12,881 nucleotides of DNA from assembly GCA_025352305.1 (NCBI GenBank), contig JANXTQ010000212.1, positions 1 to 12,881 on the forward strand, in the 5' to 3' direction. This DNA comes from Actinomycetes bacterium. Lineage in GTDB: Bacteria > Actinomycetota > Acidimicrobiia > Acidimicrobiales > RAAP-2. Within the stretch, counting starts at the first letter, position 1; each line of letters opens with the position of its first letter. Positions 5,549 through 12,881 of this stretch are shown here, piece by piece. A model generated the notes under the pieces. The model did no database searches. It was not told the origin of the DNA and saw nothing but the letters and a program-made list of their open reading frames with translations. A program made the position numbers and the translations under genes.

Positions 5549-6964
5549 TTGGCAGAGTTCATTGGCCGCGAGCAAGAACTATCTGAGCTCGGCGAGCACC
5601 TGGAACGAGTAGCTGGTGCGATCGGTGAGGCCAAGCCTGGTCGGTGCCTCCTGCTTCGTGGTCGGCGCCGGGTGGGCAAGAGTCGGCTCGTCGAGCAGTT
5701 TGCTGAGCGGACCGGTGCGGTCTCGATGTACTTCACAGCATCGCGCTCTGGAAGTCGAGAACTCGAACTGTTCGTCGAAGAAGGTGCCACGTCATCTCTG
5801 CCGAGTGCTGCAACGTTTGCCGGCCAGCACCCGCTGGACTGGGAGGCGGCACTGCGACTGCTGGCCCAAGTGTTGCCCGATGACCAGGCCTCAATCGTCG
5901 TCATTGATGAGGTTCCCTACTTAATCGAAGGCGACTCCACTTTCGAAGCAACGTTGCAAAAGATGTGGGACCGGGTGCTGTCAGCAAAGCCCGTTCTTTT
6001 GGTACTGGTTGGATCAGACGTTTCGATGATGGAGGCACTGAGTTCACACGGACGGCCCTTCTTTCAGCGAGGTCTTGAGATGGTCGTGCCAGCGCTCAGT
6101 CCCGTGGAGACAATGGCTTTCGTCGGTGCGAAGGATGCTTCAGCGGGACTCGACGCATACCTAGTGACCGGGGGACTGCCACTGCTGTGTGATGAGTGGC
6201 GACAAGGAACATCGCTATTGAAGTTCCTTACGAGCCAACTACGGAGCTCTACTTCTCCACTGATTGTGAGTGCTGAGAGGGTTCTCGCCGCGGAATTCCC
6301 GTCCGAGGTTCAAGCACGAGACGTCTTGAGCGTGATTGGACACGGCGAGAGAACTTTCACAAAAATTCAAACACGCCTCGCGATAGCTCAGGGCAGTTTG
6401 GCGCGCTCTCTCGAACTGTTGGTAACTAAGGGTGTGGTGGCGAAGGAGTTACCGCTTTCGAAGTCTGCTTCCAAAGAGTCGCGATATCGAGTCGCCGACT
6501 CGTACTTGCGCTTCTGGCTTTACTTCATCGGTCCCTACTTGGACGAGATTGAACGGGGACGCAGTGACTTGGTGACGAAGCGGATCGTGGCGAACTTCTC
6601 GGTTTGGCGAGGCAAGGCGATCGAGCCCATTGTGCGCGAGGCGATGATGCGCCTAGCGCCAATCTGCGGGGTGAAAGCTCCGGTGGTCGGTGGATACTGG
6701 ACACGAACCAACGACGTGGAAGTCGACATCGTCGGGGCAGACCGCGTGCCCGCGAAGCAGTTGGAACTCGTCGGGTCGATCAAGTGGCGCGACACGCAGC
6801 CCTTTGCAGGAAAGGACCTCGGGGAACTTCTCGTGTCAGCTTCCCGGATTCCGGGATACGTGAGTGGAGTTCCGACCGTGGGGGTGAGTCGAACGGGGTT
6901 CTCTGCGTCACCTGACATCGCGCTTGGGCCCGAGGAACTAGTGGAGGCATGGAGTTCAAAATGA
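5549..6964 (+). CDS. AAA/STAND-like ATPase with C-terminal DUF234 domain
   Basis: A 471-residue protein of the archaeal-type ATPase family (PF01637 with PF03008/DUF234). FIGREQEL opens the domain at 4-11. The Walker A is G38-R-R-R-V-G-K44-S45, the Walker B is SIVVIDEVPYLI at 115-126 with D120 and E121, and a sensor-like LVGSD lies at 153-157. GRPFFQRG (168-175) and YLVTGGLPLLC (204-214) fit the family. A winged-helix segment covers roughly 250-320 and ends in YRVADSYLRFWLYFI. The C-terminus resembles the PD-(D/E)xK fold of DUF234: E391 and D393 in DVEVDIV, then GSIKW with K412, but serine stands where the usual acidic residue precedes the lysine, so cleavage may be lost. The TTG start follows GGAAGG. 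It overlaps the protease gene by ATGA. Role unknown; a sensor or defence ATPase is one possibility. Confidence 0.88.
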   Translation: MAEFIGREQELSELGEHLERVAGAIGEAKPGRCLLLRGRRRVGKSRLVEQFAERTGAVSMYFTASRSGSRELELFVEEGATSSLPSAATFAGQHPLDWEAALRLLAQVLPDDQASIVVIDEVPYLIEGDSTFEATLQKMWDRVLSAKPVLLVLVGSDVSMMEALSSHGRPFFQRGLEMVVPALSPVETMAFVGAKDASAGLDAYLVTGGLPLLCDEWRQGTSLLKFLTSQLRSSTSPLIVSAERVLAAEFPSEVQARDVLSVIGHGERTFTKIQTRLAIAQGSLARSLELLVTKGVVAKELPLSKSASKESRYRVADSYLRFWLYFIGPYLDEIERGRSDLVTKRIVANFSVWRGKAIEPIVREAMMRLAPICGVKAPVVGGYWTRTNDVEVDIVGADRVPAKQLELVGSIKWRDTQPFAGKDLGELLVSASRIPGYVSGVPTVGVSRTGFSASPDIALGPEELVEAWSSK

Positions 6965-7640
6965 GCTACCCAACCCTCGAAGGCATGCTGTATGGCCACG
7001 TGTTCCCCTCGTCAAGTTTCGAATGCTCGAAGTGGGTCAGTACCAGCCCATTGCAGCGGTTAGTACCGCGTTCACGTTCGGCGATCACCGCTTGGTGACG
7101 TGCTGGCACTGTGTGTCAACGCGGCTCGAAGACAACCATTTCTATGGCATTCCGTACGGAAAAGACATGGGTCTTCCCGACCAGGTGGCCATCTTGGACC
7201 ATATCCACCAAGCCGCCAGTGGAGCAGACCTCGCTCTTGCCACGATTCAGTACTCAGATGAGCCGAAGATTCGCCTGGCATCGGCGGCGACGCGCTGGGG
7301 GCGCGACGTCGTGAGCTTGGGATTTCCACACCCCGAAAACACCATTGATCCGGAGACGACTTTCCCGATAAGCCGAACTCAAAGTCGGGCGTTGAAGAGG
7401 TACGTGTCCTCAGCCGCCGAGCACGCGACCAGAGGTACGCGCGCTTGTAAGTGCTACGAGCTCGGCATGCCTGTTCCGCTTTGGTCAAGTGGCTCGCCGT
7501 GGTTCGATGCAGAGACGCTTCAAGTCGTAGGGGTCTTGGCCGGCGAGCGCACATCGGTAGTTGGGCTTTCGAGAGAGTTCACCGTCGAACTCGCGATCCA
7601 CCTGCCGCCACTGAAATCCGAATTCCGAAAATGGAGGTGA
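6961..7640 (+). CDS. Trypsin-like serine protease, frame broken once near its start
   Basis: A chymotrypsin-fold protease of about 226 residues if one base is restored. The uninterrupted part begins at an ATG at 7023 (205 residues, no ribosome site). It carries CWHC (His29, as in the AxHC box), GADLALATI (Asp69) and SSGSPWFD (Ser156), the catalytic triad in order; the residue two before the serine is Trp rather than Gly. A far better start is the ATG at 6961, overlapping the ATPase stop (ATGA) with GGAG six bases upstream. It encodes MSYPTLEGMLYGHVFP and then loses frame at CCCC (7005-7008). One extra C would join it as VFPLVKFRMLEVGQYQPIAA. Either an indel or a natural frameshift is implied. 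No signal peptide is seen, so it is probably cytosolic, working with the ATPase. Confidence 0.8.
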
Positions 7641-7769
7641 AAGTCGATGGGAGATATTGCATAACCTGTCACTCGGGCCAAGTATCGCGATCAGACATTC
7701 GTAACGCAAAGTACGGCGATGCGACTACCCATGGACCCACTCGAGCCACGGCTTCAGGCCTCGTCGCAA

Positions 7770-9128
7770 TTATCGAAGAAGATGGTGACGCCGACGGTGA
7801 AGTTGACGGTGCCCGTGAACACTTTTGGGCGGATGGTTCACGCCGTCGGCGAAAGTCGTGCGATCAATCCGGCGAAGCGCGGACAGCCCAGGCAGTACCG
7901 CAACAGAGATAACGATGCCGATGAGGGCCAGTCCGAGACGGAGGCCGACGCCGTGAATAAGTGCCGTCATCGCGAGTGCACCGATCGCCATCCCGGCCAC
8001 TTCCCCGGCTTGTAGAGCGCCGAGTACACGGCCTAGACGATCGTTCGGCACGATGTGCTGAAGAATGGTGATCGCGTTCACATCGACAATGGAGTTCGCC
8101 ACGCCGATCAACCACATGGTGACGAGAACCGATACGAGATTCGGAGCGGCCGCAATTAACAGCAACGGGGCGGCCCACACCATCACCCCGATCCCGAAGT
8201 CCAGTGCCAGCCGCGAGCGACCTACCAGCACCAACGCGATGAATCCTCCGACGAGTCCCCCGACGCCGAGCATCGACTCCATCCAACCGAACCCCGCGTT
8301 TCCCACGTGCAAGAGATCAAGAGCCACCGCCACGCCAAAAACGGCCGACGCTCCCGCCACCACGCACTGCAAGATATACAAAGTCACGATGGTCAAGACG
8401 TCGCGGTCGTGCCAAATCGTGCGAAACCCTAGTTGGGCTCGCACTAAAAAGGTTTCCGCCTTCAGCGTCGCGGGTTGCGCGATCAGTTCGACCATCTCGA
8501 AGGAGCGCTCCTCGTTAGTGGGTACGCGAATTGACGAGACCAGCGCTGCAGAAAATGCGAACGTCACCGCGTCGAAAATGAATGCCGACGTGATGTTGGC
8601 GTAAGCGAGCAGAAGCCCCGCAATCGCCGGGCCGGCGAAAAACCCAACACTCTCAATTGTGCTCGACACCACATTTGCTCCCGCGATCTCATCCTTCTTG
8701 TGTGCGAGCAACGGAAGAATGGACGCCTGCGCCGGACGAAAGGCGGTGCCGGCGAGTCCGGCGAGAATGATCACGGAGTACAGCGCCCACTGCGACGCTC
8801 CCAGCGCCACCAAGATCGCCGCGACTGTGATCAGCACCATGCGGATCACGTCCGCGCCGACCATCACCTTCTTGCGGTCGTACTGATCAGCCAACGTGGA
8901 AGTAAACGGTGCCACTAGTGCTATCAGCACGTAACGCACGAACGTGAGCGCTCCAACCGCGGTGGCCCCTCCGTGGCGGTAAACGTAGACGGCCGCACTG
9001 AGAGCAAACACGCCGTCGCCAATGAGCGATACGGAGAACGCTCCAAACACTCGACGTAGGGCGACGTTGGTAACCACGTCACCAATTGCCTGCTTCGACG
9101 AACGCAACTCATCGCGCAGTACGCTCAT
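7770..9128 (-). CDS. MFS exporter, MFS_3 / EntS-like
   Basis: A 452-residue major-facilitator protein with about twelve hydrophobic segments. It begins with a soluble N-terminus and LRRVFGAFSVSLIGDGVFAL (24-43). The loop between helices 2 and 3 has LADQYDRKKVMVGAD (79-93), the family's motif A region, and FRPAQASILPLL follows the fourth helix. This group (PF05977-type) includes efflux pumps for macrolides, siderophores and similar compounds; the substrate is unknown. The ATG at 9128 has GAGG five bases upstream. The last ~25 residues (HPPKSVHGHRQLHRRRHHL) are basic and His-rich, with poor third-position GC, and the +1 frame looks more coding (see findings). An operator-like palindrome lies 60-74 bases before the start. 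It is convergent with the protease gene. Confidence 0.9.
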   Translation of the reverse strand: MSVLRDELRSSKQAIGDVVTNVALRRVFGAFSVSLIGDGVFALSAAVYVYRHGGATAVGALTFVRYVLIALVAPFTSTLADQYDRKKVMVGADVIRMVLITVAAILVALGASQWALYSVIILAGLAGTAFRPAQASILPLLAHKKDEIAGANVVSSTIESVGFFAGPAIAGLLLAYANITSAFIFDAVTFAFSAALVSSIRVPTNEERSFEMVELIAQPATLKAETFLVRAQLGFRTIWHDRDVLTIVTLYILQCVVAGASAVFGVAVALDLLHVGNAGFGWMESMLGVGGLVGGFIALVLVGRSRLALDFGIGVMVWAAPLLLIAAAPNLVSVLVTMWLIGVANSIVDVNAITILQHIVPNDRLGRVLGALQAGEVAGMAIGALAMTALIHGVGLRLGLALIGIVISVAVLPGLSALRRIDRTTFADGVNHPPKSVHGHRQLHRRRHHLLR

Positions 9129-9470
9129 GCGCGCCTCGCTAATTTCGTCGAAATGCGAATTTGATGCTGAAGAGTGCGCCGCATCACGTCAACGATGTTG
9201 ACACAACGGCTGGAGGAGGATGAACCAGTGACCTTCGCAGTGCGTGTGACATTTACGCGGGCACCGTCGCCACACTGTGTTTAAGAAGAAAACCAAAGGC
9301 TCGATTGACAAGACTTTGCGCAGCATGGCAACGCACAGCCCGCATTCGCGACAACTAGCAAAACTGAGTGGCCGTCATCACGGCGGATGCGCGAAATCTA
9401 CGTTCTCGCGTGCCAGCATTTGTAGGTCGCAGGTCCCCAACGACCGTGCGTAGAACTAATCGGAGTCGCG
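9129..9470. other. Divergent intergenic region between exporter and pentapeptide protein
   Basis: 340 bases with no established gene. It holds the palindrome at 9188-9202, a strong ribosome-site-like GGAGGAGG at 9212-9219 followed by an 18-codon GTG frame (9228-9284), and near the right end TAGAAC at 9451-9456, a possible -10 for the pentapeptide gene. GGAG at 9462-9465 serves the ATG at 9471. The rest shows no clear structure. Confidence 0.5.
9188..9202. promoter_or_regulatory. Operator-like palindrome GTCAAC-GAT-GTTGAC
   Basis: A perfect inverted repeat with six-base arms and a three-base centre, 60 bases before the exporter start. On the exporter strand the left arm runs into TTGACG, a possible -35, although the -10 seventeen bases on (CAGCAT) is weak. 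It is a candidate site for a dimeric regulator of the exporter; the regulator itself is not in the window. Confidence 0.35.
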
Positions 9471-11567
9471 ATGTTGAACTACCCACCTGCAATCAAGAGG
9501 TCGCCACGGCTCAGGTCGATCGGGATCTCGAGACCGTTCTGCTCTGGACTGTTGATCGTCGGCTCCCTACTCATCCTCAGCGTTCCCGCCGCGGCGAAGA
9601 GTCCACAACTGGCGTCGCGCACGTCGTCTGGGCCCACGGCCAGCATCAAAGCGGCGTCCACGTCGTTCGGTGTCCTTGGTGGTCGAGTGAAAATCAACGC
9701 CATCGTGCAAGGTGCTTCATCGTGTGTATTTACTGCTCCCAACGACGCCGAGCTCTCTTCGCGCGACGTGCTCGACTGCTCGGCCGGATGGGCCACAGAA
9801 ACAGTCACGCTGCCCGTCAATCAATCCAGTGATCCCAAGAAGTTCGTTATTTCGGTTCGTGTCACTTCGCACTCATCATCGAAAATTGGCACCGCATCAG
9901 TAACACTCACCGTGGCGGCCGATCACTCCCGATGTTCCAAACTCCCCGCACCAGGGCGCAACTACTCCTTCTGCAACTTGAGCGGTGCATTTCTGCGTGG
10001 CGCGGACCTCTCTCACGACAATCTCACCAACGCGACTTTGACGGGAGCAACGTTAAGTAACACCAACCTTTCTCACGCGCAACTTGCTGGGGCCGAACTG
10101 TCGAACGCCATTTCCGGTGGTGTGATCGGCATCCCCAAAACAGTCCCGACGTCATGGAAGGCAGCGGGGGGATACCTTCTTGGACCCCAGGCGAATTTGA
10201 ATGGCGCCAATCTTTCTTATCTCAATCTGTCCAAGGTCGATCTCTCCGGGGCCACCCTGAGCCCCGTGAATGTCACGGGAGCAAATCTCTCGGGTGCCGT
10301 GCTCACCGGGATCATTTCCAGTGGCGTGCTGGGAACTCCGGCAGCGCTGCCTACCAACTGGCACGTCGCCAATCACTACTTTGTGGGACCGGGTGCTTAT
10401 TTGGGTGGAGCCAACCTGTCGGGCGCAAACCTTTCACGTTTCGATCTCGATGGAGCAAATCTGACCGGAGCGAATCTAAACGGCGCCAATCTGTTCGAAA
10501 CGATTCTGAGCGAAGCGAACCTCACGAGATCTTCGCTCACGAGTGCGACCTTGACGCGTGCCAGTTCAGGATCGATAGTTGGAGTTCCGTCGGCTCTACC
10601 GCCGAGTTGGCAATTACTGAACGGATACCTCATTGGACCGGACGCGAACCTGGCCGGTGCCAACCTCGCCGGACTGTCGCTCACGGGACTAAATCTGATT
10701 GGGGTGGACTTAGCCGGCGCCACGTTGGCGCAGTGCAACCTGGCGAACTCCAATCTCACCGACGCCAACATGTCGGTGGCGGATCTCGCGGGTGCGGGTC
10801 TCAGCGGCGCGAATCTGTCGGGTGCGTACCTCACGGGAGCGAATCTCAGTGGAGCAAATCTCGCCACCACGATCTTGGCGTCTGCGGCGTCGGGAGGTGT
10901 CGTGGGTTCGCCGGCGGCCCTTCCCGCGGGTTGGACTCTCGTGCACGGTTACCTAGCCGGACCGCACGCTGACCTGTCGGGAGCCAGCTTGGCCGCAGTG
11001 GACCTCACTGGCGTGAATCTGCCGGGAGCCAATCTGTCGGGAGCGAATCTCACGGGGGCCAACCTGTCCGGCGCGAACCTGCTCAACGCCAACGTGACCA
11101 ACGCAAATCTGAGCATGGCCACGATGACGGGAACGAATCTTTCCGGAGCCAACTTGGCGGGTTCGACGTTGAGCGCGACGGAATTCGCCAGCGCAAACCT
11201 GAAAGCTGCCGTCACCGGAGGTGTCATTGGATCGCCGGCCTCGCTACCTCCGGGATGGCGACTCGTCGGGGGCTACCTCGCCGGACCCGGAGCAGATCTC
11301 ACCAACGCGAGCCTCTCCGCAGCGAACTTGACCGGCGCCAACCTTTCGGGAGCGAACCTGTCGGGAGCGAGTTTGTCCGCAGCAATCCTCACGAACGCCA
11401 CACTCTCCAACGCCAATCTGGGCAACGCCGACCTCGCCGGAACGACGCTGACGGGCACCAATCTCACGGGGGCGAATCTTGTGGGATCGATTTCCGGCGG
11501 AATAATCGGAACCCCGCTGTCGCTGCCGACGGGGTGGACGCTCGTGGGTGGATTTCTTGTTGGCTAA
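9471..11567 (+). CDS. Secreted pentapeptide-repeat protein with periodic linkers
   Basis: A 698-residue protein. Residues 1-43 form a signal peptide: basic start (K9, R10, R13, R15), hydrophobic GLLIVGSLLILSV, likely cleavage after PAAA. Residues 55-150 look like a beta-rich domain with C85 and C103, a possible disulfide. After C155 and C168 the chain becomes A(N/D)LxG pentapeptide repeats, expected to form a right-handed square beta-helix. These are cut by six copies of a 24-residue linker of the form GGVxGxPxxLPxxWxLxxGYLxGP at 216, 284, 367, 475, 583 and 676; the last ends the protein one residue early. The start has GGAG five bases upstream, and the end has tandem stops TAA TGA. Likely exported or surface-associated; some pentapeptide proteins mimic DNA, but a secreted one would not act on gyrase. 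Partner unknown. Confidence 0.9.
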   Translation: MLNYPPAIKRSPRLRSIGISRPFCSGLLIVGSLLILSVPAAAKSPQLASRTSSGPTASIKAASTSFGVLGGRVKINAIVQGASSCVFTAPNDAELSSRDVLDCSAGWATETVTLPVNQSSDPKKFVISVRVTSHSSSKIGTASVTLTVAADHSRCSKLPAPGRNYSFCNLSGAFLRGADLSHDNLTNATLTGATLSNTNLSHAQLAGAELSNAISGGVIGIPKTVPTSWKAAGGYLLGPQANLNGANLSYLNLSKVDLSGATLSPVNVTGANLSGAVLTGIISSGVLGTPAALPTNWHVANHYFVGPGAYLGGANLSGANLSRFDLDGANLTGANLNGANLFETILSEANLTRSSLTSATLTRASSGSIVGVPSALPPSWQLLNGYLIGPDANLAGANLAGLSLTGLNLIGVDLAGATLAQCNLANSNLTDANMSVADLAGAGLSGANLSGAYLTGANLSGANLATTILASAASGGVVGSPAALPAGWTLVHGYLAGPHADLSGASLAAVDLTGVNLPGANLSGANLTGANLSGANLLNANVTNANLSMATMTGTNLSGANLAGSTLSATEFASANLKAAVTGGVIGSPASLPPGWRLVGGYLAGPGADLTNASLSAANLTGANLSGANLSGASLSAAILTNATLSNANLGNADLAGTTLTGTNLTGANLVGSISGGIIGTPLSLPTGWTLVGGFLVG

Positions 11568-11580
11568 TGAGATCTAGAGC

Positions 11581-12330
11581 ATGAAGATTGCCGTCGCGGG
11601 AGCCACCGGCGTCGTTGGACGACACGTGGTGGAGTTGGCCCAACGCAGCGGCCACGACGTAGTCGCGCTCACGCGCGCGAGTGGAGTTGATCTCATGGTT
11701 GCGAGCACCCTTGACGGGTTGCTCACGGGAGTTAACTCGCTCATTGACGTGTCGAACTCGTCAAAATTCACGCGGCGAGCAGCAACCCACTTCTTCACCA
11801 CCGCAACAACGAATCTCACCAACGAAGCTGAGCGCGCTCACGTTGGCCACTACGTTTCGCTTTCGATCGTGGGTATTGATCGAGCTTCAACGTACGGCTA
11901 CTACCGCGCCAAGTTGGCGCAAGAGAAAGTGGTAACGCAAAGCGCAGTCCCCACTTCTCTTGTTCGCGCGACCCAGTTCCACGAATTTGCCTCGCAGATT
12001 CTCGCGCGAGTTCGCGTCGGGCCGGTGGCGTTCGTTCCTCACATGAAGGTCCAAACTGTCGCAGCCCGCTCGGTCGCCGAACTGCTCATTGAAATCGCGA
12101 CGAACGATCCGTTGCCCGAGATTTGTGAAGTTGCGGGACCGGACATCATCGACATCGTGAGTAACGCTCGTGACATCGCGCAACGTCGCGACGGACCCCG
12201 AGTAATAGCGCTGCCGGTAATTGGTTCGTTCGCTCGAAGTGTTAATGAGGGAGTTCTCTTGCCGAGCAGCGACGCTCGCATCGTTGGGCCGTCGTTTGAG
12301 ATGTGGCTCAACGAACTTCCACTCACCTAG
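11581..12330 (+). CDS. NAD(P)-binding atypical SDR (NmrA-like)
   Basis: A 249-residue Rossmann-fold protein. G7-A-T-G10-V-V-G13-R-H-V is the glycine-rich dinucleotide motif of atypical short-chain dehydrogenases, and ALTRASGVDLM (29-39) ends the second strand. HYVSLSIVG (90-98) provides a serine, and Y107-Y-R-A-K111 gives YxxxK. SLVRATQFHEF (126-136) is typical of the NmrA/NAD(P)H-binding group (PF13460-like), whose members are dehydrogenases, epimerases or redox sensors. The third-strand region is short (LLTGVNSLIDVSN). It begins only 13 bases after the pentapeptide gene's stop, without a strong ribosome site, so the two may be co-transcribed. A hairpin follows its stop. The substrate is not predictable. 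Confidence 0.87.
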   Translation: MKIAVAGATGVVGRHVVELAQRSGHDVVALTRASGVDLMVASTLDGLLTGVNSLIDVSNSSKFTRRAATHFFTTATTNLTNEAERAHVGHYVSLSIVGIDRASTYGYYRAKLAQEKVVTQSAVPTSLVRATQFHEFASQILARVRVGPVAFVPHMKVQTVAARSVAELLIEIATNDPLPEICEVAGPDIIDIVSNARDIAQRRDGPRVIALPVIGSFARSVNEGVLLPSSDARIVGPSFEMWLNELPLT

Positions 12331-12332
12331 TT

Positions 12333-12354
12333 GCACGCCGGTACTGCGGCGTGT
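12333..12354 (+). terminator. Hairpin after the SDR gene, possible terminator
   Basis: CACGCCG (12334-12340), a six-base loop GTACTG, then CGGCGTG (12347-12353), extendable by one G-U pair, begins three bases after the SDR stop. The seven-pair GC-rich stem is convincing, but only a weak T-run (AATTTG) follows, so intrinsic termination is plausible and not certain. Confidence 0.5.
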
Positions 12355-12362
12355 CGCTCAAT

Positions 12363-12390
12363 TTGATCCTGGCACTGAGTTGCTTATGCT
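12363..12390 (+). promoter_or_regulatory. Sigma70-like promoter of the aminotransferase
   Basis: TTGATC (12363-12368), a 16-base spacer and TATGCT (12385-12390) lie between the SDR hairpin and the aminotransferase start, about 30 bases before its GTG. This is the best-matching promoter in the window. Confidence 0.55.
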
Positions 12391-12420
12391 GTGAGTGATT
12401 ACGGAACATGTGGGAGACCA

Positions 12421-12881
12421 GTGAGTAACGAGCAATTGAGCTCCCAGCAGCGAGAGAAGAAGAGTGTCTTTCACTCGTGGAGCGCGCAAGGATCCCTATC
12501 GCCGCTAATGGTGAAAAGTGCGCACGGCGTTTTTGTTTACGACGAAGACGGTCGTGAGTACCTCGACTTTTCGAGTCAGCTCGTCAACACCAATATGGGA
12601 CACCAGCACCCCGGCGTGGTCGCTGCCATCAAAGAGCAGGCCGATCTGCTGTGCACGATTGCGCCCCAACACGGCTACGAATCGCGATACCTCGCGGCCG
12701 AGATGATTCTCGAGCGAAGTTTTGCCGGAGCGGCCAAAATCTTTTTTACTAATGGCGGCACCGAAGCTATTGAGCACGCCGTGAGAATGGCTCGCTTGCA
12801 CACCGCGCGGCCCAAGGTCCTCTCCACTTACCGCAGTTATCACGGTTCCACCGCTACCTCCATCAATCTGACCGGAGATCC
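12421..12881 (+). CDS. Class III aminotransferase (PLP), partial
   Basis: The first 153 residues of a class III (omega) aminotransferase, running off the window; family length is about 430-460. The GTG start has GGGAG four bases upstream. FHSWSAQG at 17-24 is the conserved N-terminal aromatic block, and SAHGVFVYDEDGREYLDF (33-50) is the usual beta segment. FFTNGGTEAIEHAVRMAR (108-125) holds the loop that binds the PLP phosphate, and YRSYHGSTATS (137-147) the cofactor-stacking region. The PLP lysine lies beyond the edge. Wording such as SQLVNTNMGHQHP and CTIAPQH recalls taurine/omega-amino acid:2-oxoglutarate or pyruvate transaminases, so an amine-to-aldehyde reaction is likely; the exact substrate is unresolved. 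Confidence 0.88.
   Translation, partial: MSNEQLSSQQREKKSVFHSWSAQGSLSPLMVKSAHGVFVYDEDGREYLDFSSQLVNTNMGHQHPGVVAAIKEQADLLCTIAPQHGYESRYLAAEMILERSFAGAAKIFFTNGGTEAIEHAVRMARLHTARPKVLSTYRSYHGSTATSINLTGD

Noticed and set aside
7451..8015. Forward frames overlapping the protease end and exporter end (including a CxxC stretch)
   Set aside because: They lie mostly antisense to the exporter, lack ribosome sites, and the CxxC has no zinc-ribbon context.
10154..11467. Several long frames on both strands inside the pentapeptide gene
   Set aside because: The 15-base repetition keeps other frames open; their translations are simply repeated Arg/Ser- or Arg/Phe/Ala-rich shadows.

Overview
The window (about 57% GC by eye) looks like chromosome of an actinobacterium. 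The evidence is GTG/TTG starts with clear Shine-Dalgarno motifs, an IS481-type transposase start, a DUF2252 protein, a TesB-like two-hotdog thioesterase and a class III aminotransferase of actinobacterial flavour. An Acidimicrobiia-like lineage is possible, but this is an inference from style and no marker gene is present.

Layout. 1-1173: the edge of a DinB-family gene (minus strand, cut by the window) divergent from an aminoglycoside-phosphotransferase-like kinase. 1193-1513: a decayed end of an IS481-family insertion sequence, with only the first ~26 transposase codons and a ladder of terminal repeats, abutting tRNA-Ala(TGC) (1523-1595, minus). 1641-3670: a minus-strand pair, a small multispanning membrane protein translationally coupled (GTGA overlap) to a DUF2252 protein. 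3742-4545: a divergent acyl-CoA thioesterase, then tRNA-Ile(GAT) with encoded CCA (4581-4657).

4658-7640 reads as an accessory islet beside tRNA-Ile. It holds a gene without its expected N-terminus, about 430 bases with no gene seen, and then a two-gene operon. The operon encodes an AAA/STAND-like ATPase with a DUF234-type nuclease-like C-terminus, followed by a trypsin-like serine protease whose start is coupled (ATGA) but whose frame is broken by one base at a run of C. Two near-identical palindromes lie in the ATPase promoter region. ATPase plus protease beside a tRNA is the best candidate in the window for an undescribed (possibly defence-type) module; that role is an inference.

7770-9128: an MFS exporter (minus) whose last codons look out of frame. 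9471-11567: a secreted pentapeptide-repeat protein built from supermodules separated by a conserved 24-residue linker, followed 13 bases later by an NAD(P)-binding atypical SDR. A hairpin and a good sigma70-like promoter then precede a class III aminotransferase that runs off the right edge.
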